Below, piece by piece: positions 43,348-54,229 of a stretch of 64,000 nt of DNA; position 1 is the first letter of the stretch, and every line of letters begins with the position of its first letter. The position numbers and the translations under genes were made by a program. Below the pieces are notes generated by a model that made no database searches, was not told the DNA's origin, and was given only the letters and a program-made list of their open reading frames with translations. Location: NCBI GenBank assembly GCA_964035575.1, contig OZ037874.1, positions 124,001-188,000 of the forward strand, given 5' to 3'. The DNA comes from Rhynchopus sp. YZ270_cl-10. Lineage: Eukaryota; Euglenozoa; Diplonemea; Diplonemida; Diplonemidae.

Positions 43348-44429
43348 CATACAATGCAACGAGGCCGGGTACGCCTGAAAATACTCGTATCTGGAAAATA
43401 TATCTGAGGCGTGCCTGAGGCGTACTCGGGATTAGTTACGTTTAAGTACGCCTCAGGCACGCCTGAGTATATATCAACGCATACTTGCGTTTCAGGCGCC
43501 TGGTGTGTATTTCCCCCCCGCAAAAAGGGCCTCTGATGCATTTCCGGAGCGATCTGAAAAAATTCCGGGGTCGGACAATTTTTTTAGCAAAAAATGCGTG
43601 ACTTTAAGTTTGTACCAAAACCAGGGGAAAGTATACCCGATTTCATATTTCTGCTGATATATAAAATTATTACGCACAGGTCATCACGTTTCTAAGGCAT
43701 GCCATGTATTTCCTCCGCCCCCTGAAATGTGCTGAAATCAACTTTCGGTGTCCTGCTGAGAAAATTGCGGGGTCGCAAGATATTTTTAGTGGAAAAATAT
43801 CATGGTTACTGCTTACAGTAAACTGCCTCCTAAAAAGAGGCTTCGCAGAAGATGAGTCATACCTCGGGTATAAAAAAGTATAAAAAAGTCCTTTGGCCAC
43901 CCCATAGTTGTACTAAAAATAGAGCTGTGGTCTGTGGATCAAGGAGGCCTGTGTAAAATTCTGGGATCTCGATGGGATCTCTCTAGTGTTAGAGGGTCCA
44001 GCCTTGTATGAGCCTCTTCCGTCTTGCATCAAGTTGGGCCCCGAAGGGACCCAGTCGAAAAGCACCCCCGAGATTTGTTTACAATGATTCTTGAATCAAT
44101 GAAATACCCGAAGGTACCACCAAAATATATATCATCAGCACCAAAGCTTAGCGAACCCTTTTCATTTTTTCGACTCGCTCGGCCCAGAGGCACATTTTTC
44201 ATCGTGCGACCCCGCATTTGAAAGATTTTGCTACGTCTGAATCGAAAGCCACAAAATTTGGGGGTAAATACTTTTTTGTTCATGACCAAAATGCTGGTAA
44301 GAAATATAAATATACCCAGGCGTGCCTGAGGCGTACTTAAACGTAACTAATCCCGAGTACGCCTCAGGCACGCCTGAGTATTTATTTTCAGGCCTTGGCG
44401 AGGCCGACTCGGCCTCGTTGCATTGTATG
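43348..44429. mobile_element. 1.08-kb TIR element inserted in repeat R3, 6-bp target duplication
   Basis: Ends CATACAATGCAACGAGGCC / GGCCTCGTTGCATTGTATG. GTATTA is repeated at 43342-43347 and 44430-44435 and is part of R3, whose two halves flank the element. Behind the ends, over 100 bp, lies inverted sequence rich in GCGTGCCTGAGGCGTACT and TAAGTACGCCTCAGGCACGC. The interior has two related segments (ATTCCGGGGTCGGACAAT at 43562; ATTGCGGGGTCGCAAGAT at 43764) but no recognised protein. Confidence 0.9.
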
Positions 44430-44751
44430 GTATTAGTGTAGCCACCCTAGAGTGTGTTCCACTATTTTTTTTTAAAATTCGCCCGAAATATATTTCGGGC
44501 GGTCCAAGTATGCAGTAAGACAACAAACACCGGAGGGGTAAAAACCAAGGTGGATTTTGGATCCCAAAACTCTAAGGAGGGTTATTACCCCACCGATGTT
44601 TGTTGCCTCACTGTAAAATAAAAATAAACTTGAAATTTGATTTGTCGACCATTTTTCAGTCCAATACTTTACATCATACGTTCCTGCACACTACACCACA
44701 AGAAGGTACATGCATCGGATAATTGGTCATAGTGCCAGCGACGGATGTCAC

Positions 44752-44872
44752 AAAAAAAGAGGAAAGTTGCCTTTCCTAAACGTGCACACACACAACTGGC
44801 AAAAAAAAGGGGGAGGTGTCGTCACTCACCTATATCATTGAAATACCATTGTTTACCAATGGTCGACGTCAT
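44752..44872 (+). repeat. Dispersed repeat R4
   Basis: From AAGAGGAAAGTTGCCTTTCC to ATACCATTGTTTACCAATGG. Confidence 0.75.
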
Positions 44873-45232
44873 ACTGTTGCCTCGTTTCCCTTCCCCTTTT
44901 CTTTTTCAAAAGGTAATTTTTTGAAAAATAGCAAACCTCCCTGTGTGTGGGGAAAAAAAAATAAAAGGGGTGACATGGTTACCCTTTCTTTACTGAACCT
45001 CCGGGGGAGAGCGAGAAGATAAAGACTGGAAAGATGTCATACACAAAAGCAAAGGGAACGTGCATAAAGACTCTAAGCTTGGGGCACCCCCCTTACCAAA
45101 TGAGCTTCGCCTTACAACCCACCCTGCCTGGGCCTCGACGCGCCTCCCCACAGGTAACACCTCAGGCAAGAGAAAGTGCAAAAAAACGCCTCACTTACAT
45201 TGCCTGATATAGGCACTAAATAAAAAGAGAAT

Positions 45233-45272
45233 AGTTTATGAGATGACCCTAAGCCTCTCAGTCACCTTATAA
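45233..45272 (+). repeat. Dispersed repeat R1
   Basis: AGTTTATGAGATGACCCTAA, then GCCTCTCAGTCACCTTATAA; lacks the GTGCTTA block. Confidence 0.65.
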
Positions 45273-45494
45273 AAAGGGGGATGTGAGACGGACGAACATA
45301 ACAACAATGATGGAGGGGGGAATACGCACATCTACAGATGATATGACCCTAAAAACACCCCCTTTTTTTGCACTTCGCGGGCTGCTGGAAAGCATCCGTC
45401 TCTAGAGCAAATCCATGCATGCTTCGATCCCTGCCCCATCCCCTATCCCCCAGCACGCCCCCATAAGTATACTACCCTGCCCACGACACACAGT

Positions 45495-48400
45495 TCACCA
45501 GAATTTGATTATGAAGAGGTTCCCCTGCTCGTCTCCACAGCAGACCTTGTCTTGGGTGTGCAAGGAGCCTATACTGCAGACCTGTGTGGGGTGTTCGATA
45601 GTTTGTTTTGTTTTTGCTTTTTGCTTTTTAATTTTTTGTTACCGACCCTCGTGAAATTGTCCCAAAAACACCGGTATTTTGCCGCCAGGGACAATTTCAA
45701 GGGAGTCGCGGGGGACAACCTTTGCTCTCCCTTCTTCACACCAAAAACGGCAAACCGAAATGAATTATAACTCCAAAAAGTGCCCAAAAAGAATTTTCCC
45801 CTTGAAAGCGGTCGATCGCGCGCTTCACGCGACACCCACTTTTCAAGGGGAGAATCTGTCGAAGGTCTTACGAGGGCGTGGGAAGTTCTAACTGTGTTCG
45901 GACATACCGGGTATTTGCTGGGCAGCTTCAGAAGCAAAGATTGGTCTGTGATATTGACGAACACGATCAGGTCGTTCGACACCTGTATTGTGGAGGTTCA
46001 AAGCCGGAAAACAAAAAAAAATTGTGTTAAACTGAAGTACGGTTGTTGTGGTTAATTGAGTACTCAAAGAAACAAGCGAGCTTCTGTCTTTTTTTTCCAA
46101 TCTGTTTTGTTTGCCCGCGCTGCCTCCAATCTTTTTAGAATTGACAACAAGTTGTTTTATCAAGAAAAGGGCAGAAAAATTACTGAAAAGAGAGAGAATT
46201 TTCCGTCCTGAGAGAGCTCAGCAGCAGAAGAAGAGACTAGAAGCCCCTTCCCCAAGACGCCTGCATACCCCTACAACGATGTGCGAGAAGAGCTCCGATG
46301 CGAAGGTCGCTGTCGTCCAGACGCTGTCCTCTGAGTCCCCTACGGCATCGCGTATGTCGAGCGTCATCATGGTCTCCTTGGTGAGAGGGTTCCAGACCTG
46401 TGTGTGGCATGAGAGTGGTGAAGTGGTATGAAGTGGTTGATATCAGTTTCCCGAAGGTAATTCGTGCTAATCAAATCAAGGCGGCACTTACAAAGTTTAT
46501 TATTGGGAAATTACACTCGGTGTAATTTCCCCCGGATGCTATTTAACGTCCAGCCCAGGACGGGTGTGAAGTGGTGTCATGTTGATGCCTAATGAGGGTA
46601 ATTCTTGCGCAGAACATAGCCCTTAGCAGTGTGGTGGTTGATCATTTGATCATTCAGAGTGGGTAAGGTCTGAACGATCTATCCCTCTAGTGTGGTGTGT
46701 TGTGGTGTTGATGTCTAATGAGGGTAATTCTTGCGCAGAATATCCCTAAGAGTAGGCGAAGTGTGAAGGCAAAGTATGGTTACTTCTTCACATTTGTGGT
46801 GTGGTTGAAACTATTTTTTTTGCCTTGAAGTACAACCCTTTACTGATTCATGACCAATGCGTGGGTGGACCCACCAACCATGCAGGCCTACACTCCACGT
46901 GGTTTACATCTGATATGCTCTACTCTCGCTACTCAGTCGGACGGTGTTAAAGCAATGCAAGAAAGAATCAGTAGAACCCAAGAAGACGGAAGGTGAGGCG
47001 AGACATACCTTGATAAGCTTGTCGCAGTGCGAGAGGAGCTGCGTGCCGTCGTACGAGTACTGGCTCCCCCACACAGTGGTTCTGTGGCCTCGGAGTGTGT
47101 GGAGCTGGTTGAACGACGCTGCGCTGAGGATGCGAACGTAGTGTTCATGTGTCCTGTGTGGGGTCGTGGGGTGCAGCAGTGTTTAATACGTCTTTTTTTT
47201 TTTGTTTTTTTTTGAAAACTTGGTTGTTTTAGTGTAGACACCCGAAGATGAACACCATTATAGTTTTTTTTTTTGCTTTTGTTTCTTTAAAATTATGCCA
47301 CAAAAATATCATTTGCGCAAACCTAAAGCAGAATCTCAGATTGGGTTTCTGACCCAATAAAAGTTAATTTTTTGAAAACACTTCCATACCGTGACACAGC
47401 AATGGTGCTGCCCGCTTCTATCTTGTGGCACGACAGTGAGACTATGACGCCGGTTTTACTGTTCGGGAGCTTCTCGCTCTTCTTCAGAAGTTTCCCCCGC
47501 GAGACTTGGAAGTATCGCACCGCGTTGTCCTGTTCGGGGTTTAATAATAAAGGTGACAAAAAGGGGGGAAAAATGGTCCTGCCGGGGAAGTGATTATAGT
47601 AAGTAGCAAGCGCCCCACCTAACAAAAGGGCAGATCTGAAGTCGATGCACAAAAATCCTGGCAAAGTTACCATTCGGTTTATTCTCTCACTTTAATGAAA
47701 CATACCTGGCATGCTGTGAGTATCGCCTTCCCACCTACCGGGAAGGTACAACAGGTCACTGCGCCTACGTGGTCGAGCTCCTGCATGACACAGCCCACCG
47801 TCATATCTGAGACAGTCAGGGTCGACTCACGACCTGAGACGGCGAAGGCCTTTTTGTCCATGGACATCTCGATTGCACCGTCGCTTTGCCCTTGGACCAT
47901 GCGGACGAGCTTGGGTGTGGGTCCTTGAATGTCGTAGAGGCTGATGAGGGAAGACTCGAAGTCTGCTGTCGCCAGGAGGGGGCGGTTCCGGGAGCAGCAG
48001 ACACTGCGCACGCCGGTGGGGAGTGACTCCACGTGTTGGAGGGAGTAGCCTTTGATGGGGCGCTTGCCGAAGGCGTAGTCCTTGCGGAGGGAGGGGGCTT
48101 CACCCTCGCTGCGTTTGTGGGCGAATTGTTTGAGAGCGGTTTCGTTTGCGTTGGCAGTGCTGTCCGCGTCGTCCCCGTCATTGTCGTCGTCGCACGGCTT
48201 CAAGTCTTGCACCAAATTCCTAAAAAAGCTGCTAAACTCATTCCAATTCAGATGCCCATCATTGTCAGTATCGCAAAGCCCAAACATAACGTCCACCTCC
48301 TGCTGCGATTTGTTGAAGCTCATCTTCTCAAAGCCGTCCCGCAGGTCTGATACGCGCACTTTGTGTTCGGTCCCGTTTTCTTCGCTTTTGGCGAATTTCT

Positions 48401-48536
48401 TGAAGACCAGCATGAGCTTGTCCTCTTCGCTCATGTCTTCATCGAACTGCGAATCATCGCTGTCCAAAAGCTGCTTGATGGACGTCTCGAAGGAGCGCAC
48501 CATGCTCACACGACGGTTCTGGAAGGAACGTCTCAT
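45495..48536 (-). CDS. EF-hand plus WD40 repeat protein
   Basis: Six exons: 48536-47706, 47529-47390, 47153-47009, 46397-46269, 45982-45908 and 45581-45495; all phases agree, 468 residues. Residues 89-100 (DTDNDGHLNWNE) form a complete calcium-binding EF-hand loop with D1, D3, D5 and E12; a weaker EF-like helix pair precedes it. From ~150 on, WD40-like blades run to the end (VRSVCCSRNRPLLATADFESSLISLYD; LHTLRGHRTTVWGSQYSYDGTQLLSHCDKLIKVW; GDEQGNLFIIKFW). EF-hand/WD40 fusions occur in flagellate and ciliary proteins; a calcium-responsive scaffold is inferred. ATG 48536 is the first Met after the acceptor ACACAG at 48561. An in-frame upstream exon (48783-48721, ISNRRSIAGLGT...) is possible. Confidence 0.85.
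46815..46920 (+). repeat. Dispersed repeat R2 (intron)
   Basis: TTGCCTTGAAGTACAACCCT, GTGGGTGGACCCACCAACCA, GTTTACATCTGATATG. Confidence 0.65.
47216..47262 (+). repeat. Dispersed repeat R3 (intron)
   Basis: AACTTGGTTGTTTTAGTGTA, then GACACCCGAAGATGAACACC. Confidence 0.7.
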
Positions 48537-49047
48537 CTTCTGCTGCCCGCCGGAGTCGATCTGTGTTGTGTTGTGTTGGATAGGGGTAATAGACAGCATG
48601 CGTGCCACGTCAAAACAAAGAATAGGAAATCTCTATCAAAGATCTCCCAACTCGCAGCGAAGGTGCTCCGCTAAAGCGGGTTGAGAGGGGAAGGAGGAGA
48701 AGAAGCACAGCTGACATACGTTCAAAAGCCCCCGCGATCCTGTAGCAGTGCCTAGCCCTGCGATGGAACGTCGATTGCTGATCTGTTGTTTTGCGGTGTG
48801 TGTGTGTGTGTGTGCGCTTTTTTTTGTATCAACCATCATTTTTACACCTACTGTAAAGGTCTGTACTCAAATGTTGGCCGAAACCTTTGTTCTGCGAAGG
48901 GTATAGACGTCATTCGTCCTGAACCTTTTTGCCACCTGATTTGCAAAAAACGGCAAACCCTCCCAACGCCTCCCAACGCCCTCCCAACACCTCCCAACAC
49001 CCCTCCAATTTAGCCCGAATTTTGGGAATTTTTTTTTTTTGAGGGTG
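48537..49047. other. Gene-free stretch, possible upstream exon
   Basis: GT tract (48798-48815) and a short CTCCCAACRC array (48958-49003) that is also present at 50582-50680. An in-frame exon of the EF-hand/WD40 gene may lie at 48721-48783. Confidence 0.5.
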
Positions 49048-49054
49048 TTCTGTA

Positions 49055-49593
49055 CATAGGTTTCGAACGCGCGTTCGCGTTTTTAGGGCGTTTTCGAGTG
49101 CGCGTTTGAAAAACGAAAAAAAAAAACGCGCGTTCGGAAAAAACGAGAAAAAAAACGCGCGTTCGGGAAAAGCGAAAAAAAAACGCGCGTTCGGAAAAAA
49201 CGAAAAAAAAAACGCGCGTTTGAAAAACGAAAAAAAACGCGCGTTCGGAAAAAACGAGAAAAAAAACGCGCGTTTGAAAAACGGAAAAAAAAAACGGGCG
49301 TTCGAAAAAGTGGAAGCCTCATGTTTACGTGGGGAGGTTTTTCGAACGCGCGTTCGAAAAGTGGTTTTTTCGAACGCGCGTCCAGTTTTTCAAACGCGTG
49401 TTCGAAAAAACCACTTTTTCGAACGCGCGTTTGAAAAAAAAAAAAAAAACGCCCTTTTTTTTTTACGCGCGTCCAGCTTTTCGAACGCGCGTTTTTTTTT
49501 TTTTTGCGCGTTTTTTTTTTTTTTTTCATGTGCGCGTTTTCCGATTTTGGATTTGCGCGTTTTCGATTTTCGAACGCGCGTTCGAAACCTATG
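49055..49593. mobile_element. 539-bp element made almost wholly of GAACGCGCGTTC palindromes, 7-bp target duplication
   Basis: Ends CATAGGTTTCGAACGCGCG, inverted at the right as CGCGTTCGAAACCTATG. TTCTGTA flanks both sides (49048-49054, 49594-49600). The body is some 20 units of (G/T)AACGCGCGTT separated by A or T runs; the A runs fill the left half and T runs the right, so the whole can fold back. Confidence 0.88.
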
Positions 49594-49733
49594 TTCTGTA
49601 CCCCCTTCTGGAGGGGGTTCCAGGGTGGGGTCCCGGTTCCAAAGTCAAACAAAAAAATAGTGGTGGAAATTTGGGAAAAATGTATTAATTTAGATGCCCC
49701 CAAGGGAAAATCCCGACCTCTGGTGCTGTACTG

Positions 49734-49839
49734 CTACTGTGTACTGTGTACTGTGTACTGTGTACTGTGTACTGTGTACTGTGTACTGTGTACTGTGTAC
49801 TGTGTACTGTGTACTGTGTACTGTGTACTGTGTACTGTG
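49734..49839 (+). repeat. Tandem array, TACTGTG x ~15
   Basis: Perfect 7-bp repeats. Confidence 0.95.
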
Positions 49840-49862
49840 CCGAAATTGACCAAAAACGAGAA

Positions 49863-50225
49863 CTGTACTGTACTGTACTGTACTGTACTGTACTGTACTG
49901 TACTGTACTGTACTGTACTGTACTGTACTGTACTGTACTGTACTGTACTGTACTGTACTGTACTGTACTGTACTGTACTGTACTGTACTGTACTGTACTG
50001 TACTGTACTGTACTGTACTGTACTGTACTGTACTGTACTGTACTGTACTGTACTGTACTGTACTGTACTGTACTGTACTGTACTGTACCGTACTGTACTG
50101 TACTGTACTGTACTGTACTGTACTGTACTGTACTGTACTGTACTGTACTGTACTGTACTGTACTGTACTGTACTGTACTGTACTGTACTGTACTGTACTG
50201 TACTGTACTGTACTGTACTGTACTG
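49863..50225 (+). repeat. Tandem array, TACTG x ~72
   Basis: Perfect 5-bp repeats apart from one TACCG near 50087. Frames read through it on both strands are artefacts. Confidence 0.97.
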
Positions 50226-50239
50226 AACTCCCAATCCCC

Positions 50240-50425
50240 TGTGTATACTGTGTATACTGTGTATACTGTGTATACTGTGTATACTGTGTATACTGTGTAT
50301 ACTGTGTATACTGTGTATACTGTGTATACTGTGTATACTGTGTATACTGTGTATACTGTGTATACTGTGTATACTGTGTATACTGTGTATACTGTGTCTA
50401 CTGTGTATACTGTGTATACTGTGCA
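50240..50425 (+). repeat. Tandem array, TGTGTATAC x ~20
   Basis: Nine-bp unit with one C substitution near 50398. Confidence 0.95.
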
Positions 50426-50454
50426 GTGTAAGAAAATTGATCACGTATGTACTC

Positions 50455-50520
50455 AGAACTTGTCCATTTCGGCAAATTGACCCCACCACAGCGAGGACGG
50501 ATTCCGGAAATGACAATGCA
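50455..50520 (+). repeat. R5 unit
   Basis: TTGTCCATTTCGGCAAATTG, then GGACGGATTCCGGAAATGAC; same order as 18300-18395. Confidence 0.7.
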
Positions 50521-50734
50521 GGTGTTTAAAAACTTCACCAACGAGAAAAAGGCTCACGCCGGTGGGAAAAAAAGTGTCTCACCTCCCAACGCCCGCCAAC
50601 GCCCCCCAACGCCTCCCAACACCTCCCAACGCCTCCCAACACCTCCCAACACCTCCCAACACCTCCCAACACCCAGCTAATTCAGGTGGTTTTGTTTTCC
50701 ACACGGTGCAGTCTGTCCTGGAAATGTCGGACCC

Positions 50735-50872
50735 TTTTGTCGGAGTCCGAGGGGGTCCGACAGTCGGACCCCCTGAGTCCGACAGTCGGACTCAGGGGTC
50801 CGACTGTCGGACTCACAGTCGGACCCCTGAGTCCGACTGCCGGACCCTGGGGTCCGACAGGCACACCCAGGT
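50735..50872. repeat. GTCCGAC/GTCGGAC palindrome cluster (left of core copy 2)
   Basis: About ten GTCCGAC or GTCGGAC motifs arranged head to head, with CCCCTGAGTCCGACAGTCGG shared in reverse with the cluster at 55798-55930. Confidence 0.8.
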
Positions 50873-51072
50873 GCCCAGGTACCCAGGTACCCAGGTACCC
50901 AGGTACCCAGGTACCCAGGTACCCAGGTACCCAGGTACCCAGGTACCCAGGTACCCAGGTACCCAGGTACCCAGGTACCCAGGTACCCAGGTACCCAGGT
51001 ACCCAGGTACCCAGGTACCCAGGTACCCAGGTACCCAGGTACCCAGGTACCCAGGTACCCAGGTACCCAGGT
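50873..51072 (+). repeat. Tandem array, AGGTACCC x ~24
   Basis: Eight-bp repeats containing the palindrome GGTACC, ending in AGGTCCAGG variants. Confidence 0.95.
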
Positions 51073-51487
51073 CCAGGTCCAGGAACAGGTACCCAGGAAC
51101 AGGAAAAAAGTCGTGAAAGAGCAACCACAGCTCCACATGACAAACACAAAAGTGTCCAGTCACGTGGGGCATTCATGCACTGAGGAGATAATGATCCAAC
51201 AATTTACAAGAAAGATTACTTAACCTACTGCTGGAAATTGCCAGGTCGTAGTAACACACAAAGTGTGCCTCCGTTCGGGAAGACCGGATATTCTAGAGAC
51301 CAGAAAGGCCTCAAGAATATCTTCCGGTAGTCAAGGTAGAACCGAGTGAACGGCCCAAGACCCCCGTGGAGAAGTTAAATGTTGTAATGCTATCAGGTAG
51401 AAACTGCGAACACTGTCTTACCCTCCTCAATGCATGGTGGTTGATGTCTTCCACAACAAATTTCCTGTACCCAGGTACCCAAATTCC

Positions 51488-52300
51488 CAGACCCACGCAG
51501 TGGCACATGACCGCCAAGTGTGAGTGACCCACACATGAGGGAATGCGACACTACGCAAAATTTACCACCAGACCCTGTCTTCGTGCACCTGAAGTACAAC
51601 GCCGCAGACAGGCCAAACATGCGTTGGACTCAGAGGAATGCCCGCTGTGCAGGTATCAAACATGAGAACCAACTCCCAGCAACAAGGGGCGCCTTTTGGC
51701 GGGCGTTGTTGAGGGTGTTTGGGGTGCAAAGTTTTCCACAATTTTGATGCGCGGGTACAGAAGTGTTGTCTTGTTCTTTCATCTCTAGGAATGTAAATGT
51801 CAATCGCGTTTAACTACCACGAGGGCTTGTTTAGTGAACCCACGAGGGGTCGAAGGGGGTTGGTTATCCCGTATCTATCAAAGGTTGTGTCGACCAGGCG
51901 AATCCACTATGTTACGCTGTACGTTGTTAAATCCGAAGAAATAACGCTTTAGCAGCCGCAGGAAGTTTGTTAAAAAGAGTGCCTCACGCTACACAAACCA
52001 CCACCCGCGATTGACTTAGATGTTATAACAAAGAGAATTCAGAACAAAACAACACCCTGCCCCATACACACTAAATTGTCATGCTTCAAGAGCATGCCTG
52101 GGCCAAAATTACTGTGACAAAAAGGCAACAAGACCACCCACAAGGAGTGTGAAATGTGCACTGGTTTTCTGGGGGAACGCAATATTTTCTTGTGCCTCGT
52201 CCTCCGCAAGCAGAGGACAGACTTTCCGGAAGGTTTCCAAAGTCGAATTTCTTGCACTAGCTATGCTCCCTGGGTTAAATGGCAATAGCAGTGACTGACA
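51488..52300 (+). repeat. Shared core, copy 2
   Basis: Over 700 bp align with 33598-34350, including AGTGTGAGTGACCCACACAT, AGACAGGCCAAACATGCGTT and GCAAGCAGAGGACAGACTTT. Flanked on the left by the AGGTACCC array and GTCCGAC cluster; the right boundary is unresolved. Confidence 0.82.
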
Positions 52301-53063
52301 AAGTGTACCCATCCCCCTTCCACCCCAGATCTTAGTCCGCAAACTCAGAATGGATTGATGCGGGTGATACTCTTTGGATTTTGAGTTGCTGAATGTCGGA
52401 GACGCGGCGAGGCTTCTCATCACAATCGCAGATGCAGTTCAGATTTCACGATCCTGTGATGAGTGTAAATGTGGAGTGTGATTAATGAATGAAATGTATG
52501 GTGTAGAAACGCAGTTATCGGGAAAGGTGGGTTAATGTGGTAAAAAAAGTGGATAAAACTCGTGTAGTTTTGTGAATTCCCACAAAGGTGGGTGATAATG
52601 TGCCCTTTTGTCACTCAATTGTAACCGAGAATGTATGGGAGAATGAAATTTTATTTCCCAACCCAACAACAACGATAAAGCGTGAAGACAATAAATGAAA
52701 TCAAAGCGGAATAAATTTGAGGTTTTGTGAGGCACTCAACGAGTGTGCCGGCTCTGTGGCGTCACGGAGCCACCAACACTCCCCAGTCATTTTTCCTGCG
52801 CTTCCAGGAAAACTCGCGTTTGCGACCAGGCCGAAACGAAAAAATTTAATTCACAGCAAACAGGTGTGAGGGAGAAGAAAAGAAAGTGAACAAAAACGAA
52901 AAAACAATGTTTTTCTGAAATGTGATGTTGTTGGGGTGGGGAGAATAAAACAGTTCCAGAAAAGCTCCTGCGTCGGTTTTCTTTTGGTTAAAAAAATCAC
53001 TCAGTAAAAAAAAGAACTTTTTCATCACTCCCCTCAAACACTGCCAAAACGAAGAAGGACAGG
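52301..53063. other. Gene-free stretch
   Basis: Unassigned. A minus-strand frame around 52430-52310 (MRSLAASPTFSNSKSKEYHP) is open but unsupported. Confidence 0.45.
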
Positions 53064-53222
53064 ATGTATGACACTTACGGATACCAAGTCTCAGCGGGTA
53101 TGAGAAGCAAGGAGGTGTACAAGAAGAAATGGGACGAGTTCTTGCGGTTTTCAAACCTCGAGCGACTTGGTCCGCTTTGTATTGACACGGACCTCGACAC
53201 CCCGACATGTACTGGCTTTTGA
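53064..53222 (+). CDS. Small ORF, recombinase-like N-terminal motif
   Basis: Fifty-two codons with EVYKKKWDEFLRFSNL, which resembles the motif VQYRKTWDDFLRFNRL in the convergent frame at 53724-53951. Such Y-x5-W-x-F-L-x-F patterns occur in the N-terminal domain of tyrosine recombinases, but no catalytic domain is present. It may be a remnant of a mobile element gene. Only the mutual similarity supports it. Confidence 0.35.
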   Translation: MYDTYGYQVSAGMRSKEVYKKKWDEFLRFSNLERLGPLCIDTDLDTPTCTGF

Positions 53223-53448
53223 GAAAGGCAGTCGGTTCCTCGGTAGATTGCGTGCAAGTGAGGGAATATCCATCTGCTTGGAAGACGTCAAAACACCAAA
53301 CATAGTATTTCGCGACATAAAGGGCAGATCAAATACTCACTGCCTTACATTCTCGGTTACAATTGAGTGACACAAAGGGCATATAATCTGCAAAATTACA
53401 CGAGTTTTATTTCACTGAGTTAGATAATTATTATCTCATGAAATAAAG

Positions 53449-53635
53449 TGAACATTATTTCACGAGGTGGTGGGTGACTCAAACTGGGGCTCAACTTCAC
53501 GAAGCGAGTGGAGTTCAGCATTTTGATTTCATGAGTGAAGTGAGTGTAATCATAAAAGTGATGTCACGAGCGATAGCGAGTGGGTATCACGTATTCCAGT
53601 TTGTGAATCACCCATCAGTTAAATAATGTTCACTT
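53449..53635. mobile_element. Foldback MITE, GTGAACATTATTT ends
   Basis: GTGAACATTATTTCACGAGG on the left and, reversed, GTGAACATTATTTAACTGAT on the right, followed by GGGTGAYTCAMAAMTGG. Inner GAAGCGAGTGG and ATTTCATGAG hairpins. Confidence 0.65.
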
Positions 53636-53723
53636 TAGTTTTCGATACGTAATTTTATACCACGCGTGAAAAACGTAAACAGGTGAAAAAGTGAGTGAAA
53701 TAAGATTCGTTTTATTTCACGTT

Positions 53724-53951
53724 TTATTTCACGCAAATCGTGAAGGATTGGGTGGGGGAGTGAAATAAAAGATCACGGAGTGATCTGAAGGACACGACGT
53801 GTTCTTCCCTGGGCTCGTTCGCTCCTGAAAGTCTGTTGAAACGGAGGAAATCGTCCCATGTTTTCCTGTACTGCACACCACTGTTCATGTCGTCGAACAA
53901 GTTGTCATATGCATCCTCCATCTCCGCAAACTTGCGCGTGGGTTTAGGCAT
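53724..53951 (-). CDS. Small ORF, recombinase-like N-terminal motif
   Basis: Seventy-five codons from ATG 53951 (MPKPTRKFAEMEDAYDNLFDD). The centre, GVQYRKTWDDFLRFNRLSG, is similar to the ORF at 53064. It ends among TTATTTCAC repeats. It is either the start of a broken mobile-element gene or a small independent gene; no family assignment is safe. Confidence 0.35.
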   Translation of the reverse strand: MPKPTRKFAEMEDAYDNLFDDMNSGVQYRKTWDDFLRFNRLSGANEPREEHVVSFRSLRDLLFHSPTQSFTICVK

Positions 53952-54108
53952 GTGTGTAAGAGGCAATAAATAATCTGTAATTTGAAGTGTGGTGGTGTGA
54001 GGGGTGGAGCGTGGGCTCAACGTTCCACTGTTTACACCTATAAATACGTTTTTCACTTGTGGAATAAAATTACATATTGAGTGAAATAAGAACATTTTCT
54101 TGCACTTG

Positions 54109-54196
54109 CCACTAAAAAGGCACCCTCGTGACTCTCACTCTTATTCCCCTCGCTTCGCTCGGGAAATAACGCACTCGGGCACCTTTTTAGTGGCGC
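54109..54196. mobile_element. Short palindromic element
   Basis: GCCACTAAAAAGGCACC on the left, inverted as GGCACCTTTTTAGTGGC on the right, around a GCTTCGCTCGGG centre. Confidence 0.6.
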
Positions 54197-54229
54197 GTGA
54201 AATAAAATAGTTCTTATTTCACTCGAATA

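Larger units (their letters stand above)
44430..45494. other. Gene-free stretch
   Basis: Right half of the split R3, an R4 copy (44752-44872), an R1 copy (45233-45272) and the likely 3' UTR of the EF-hand/WD40 gene. Confidence 0.55.

Noticed and set aside
50873-51072. CRISPR-like regular repeats
   Set aside because: No spacers; units are head-to-tail 8-mers in eukaryotic DNA.
49734-51183. Long open frames on both strands through the microsatellite arrays (poly VLYCT, STVQY, YPGTQVPR)
   Set aside because: Arrays with units not divisible by three, or of simple sequence, are open in every frame; no start, splice or family support.
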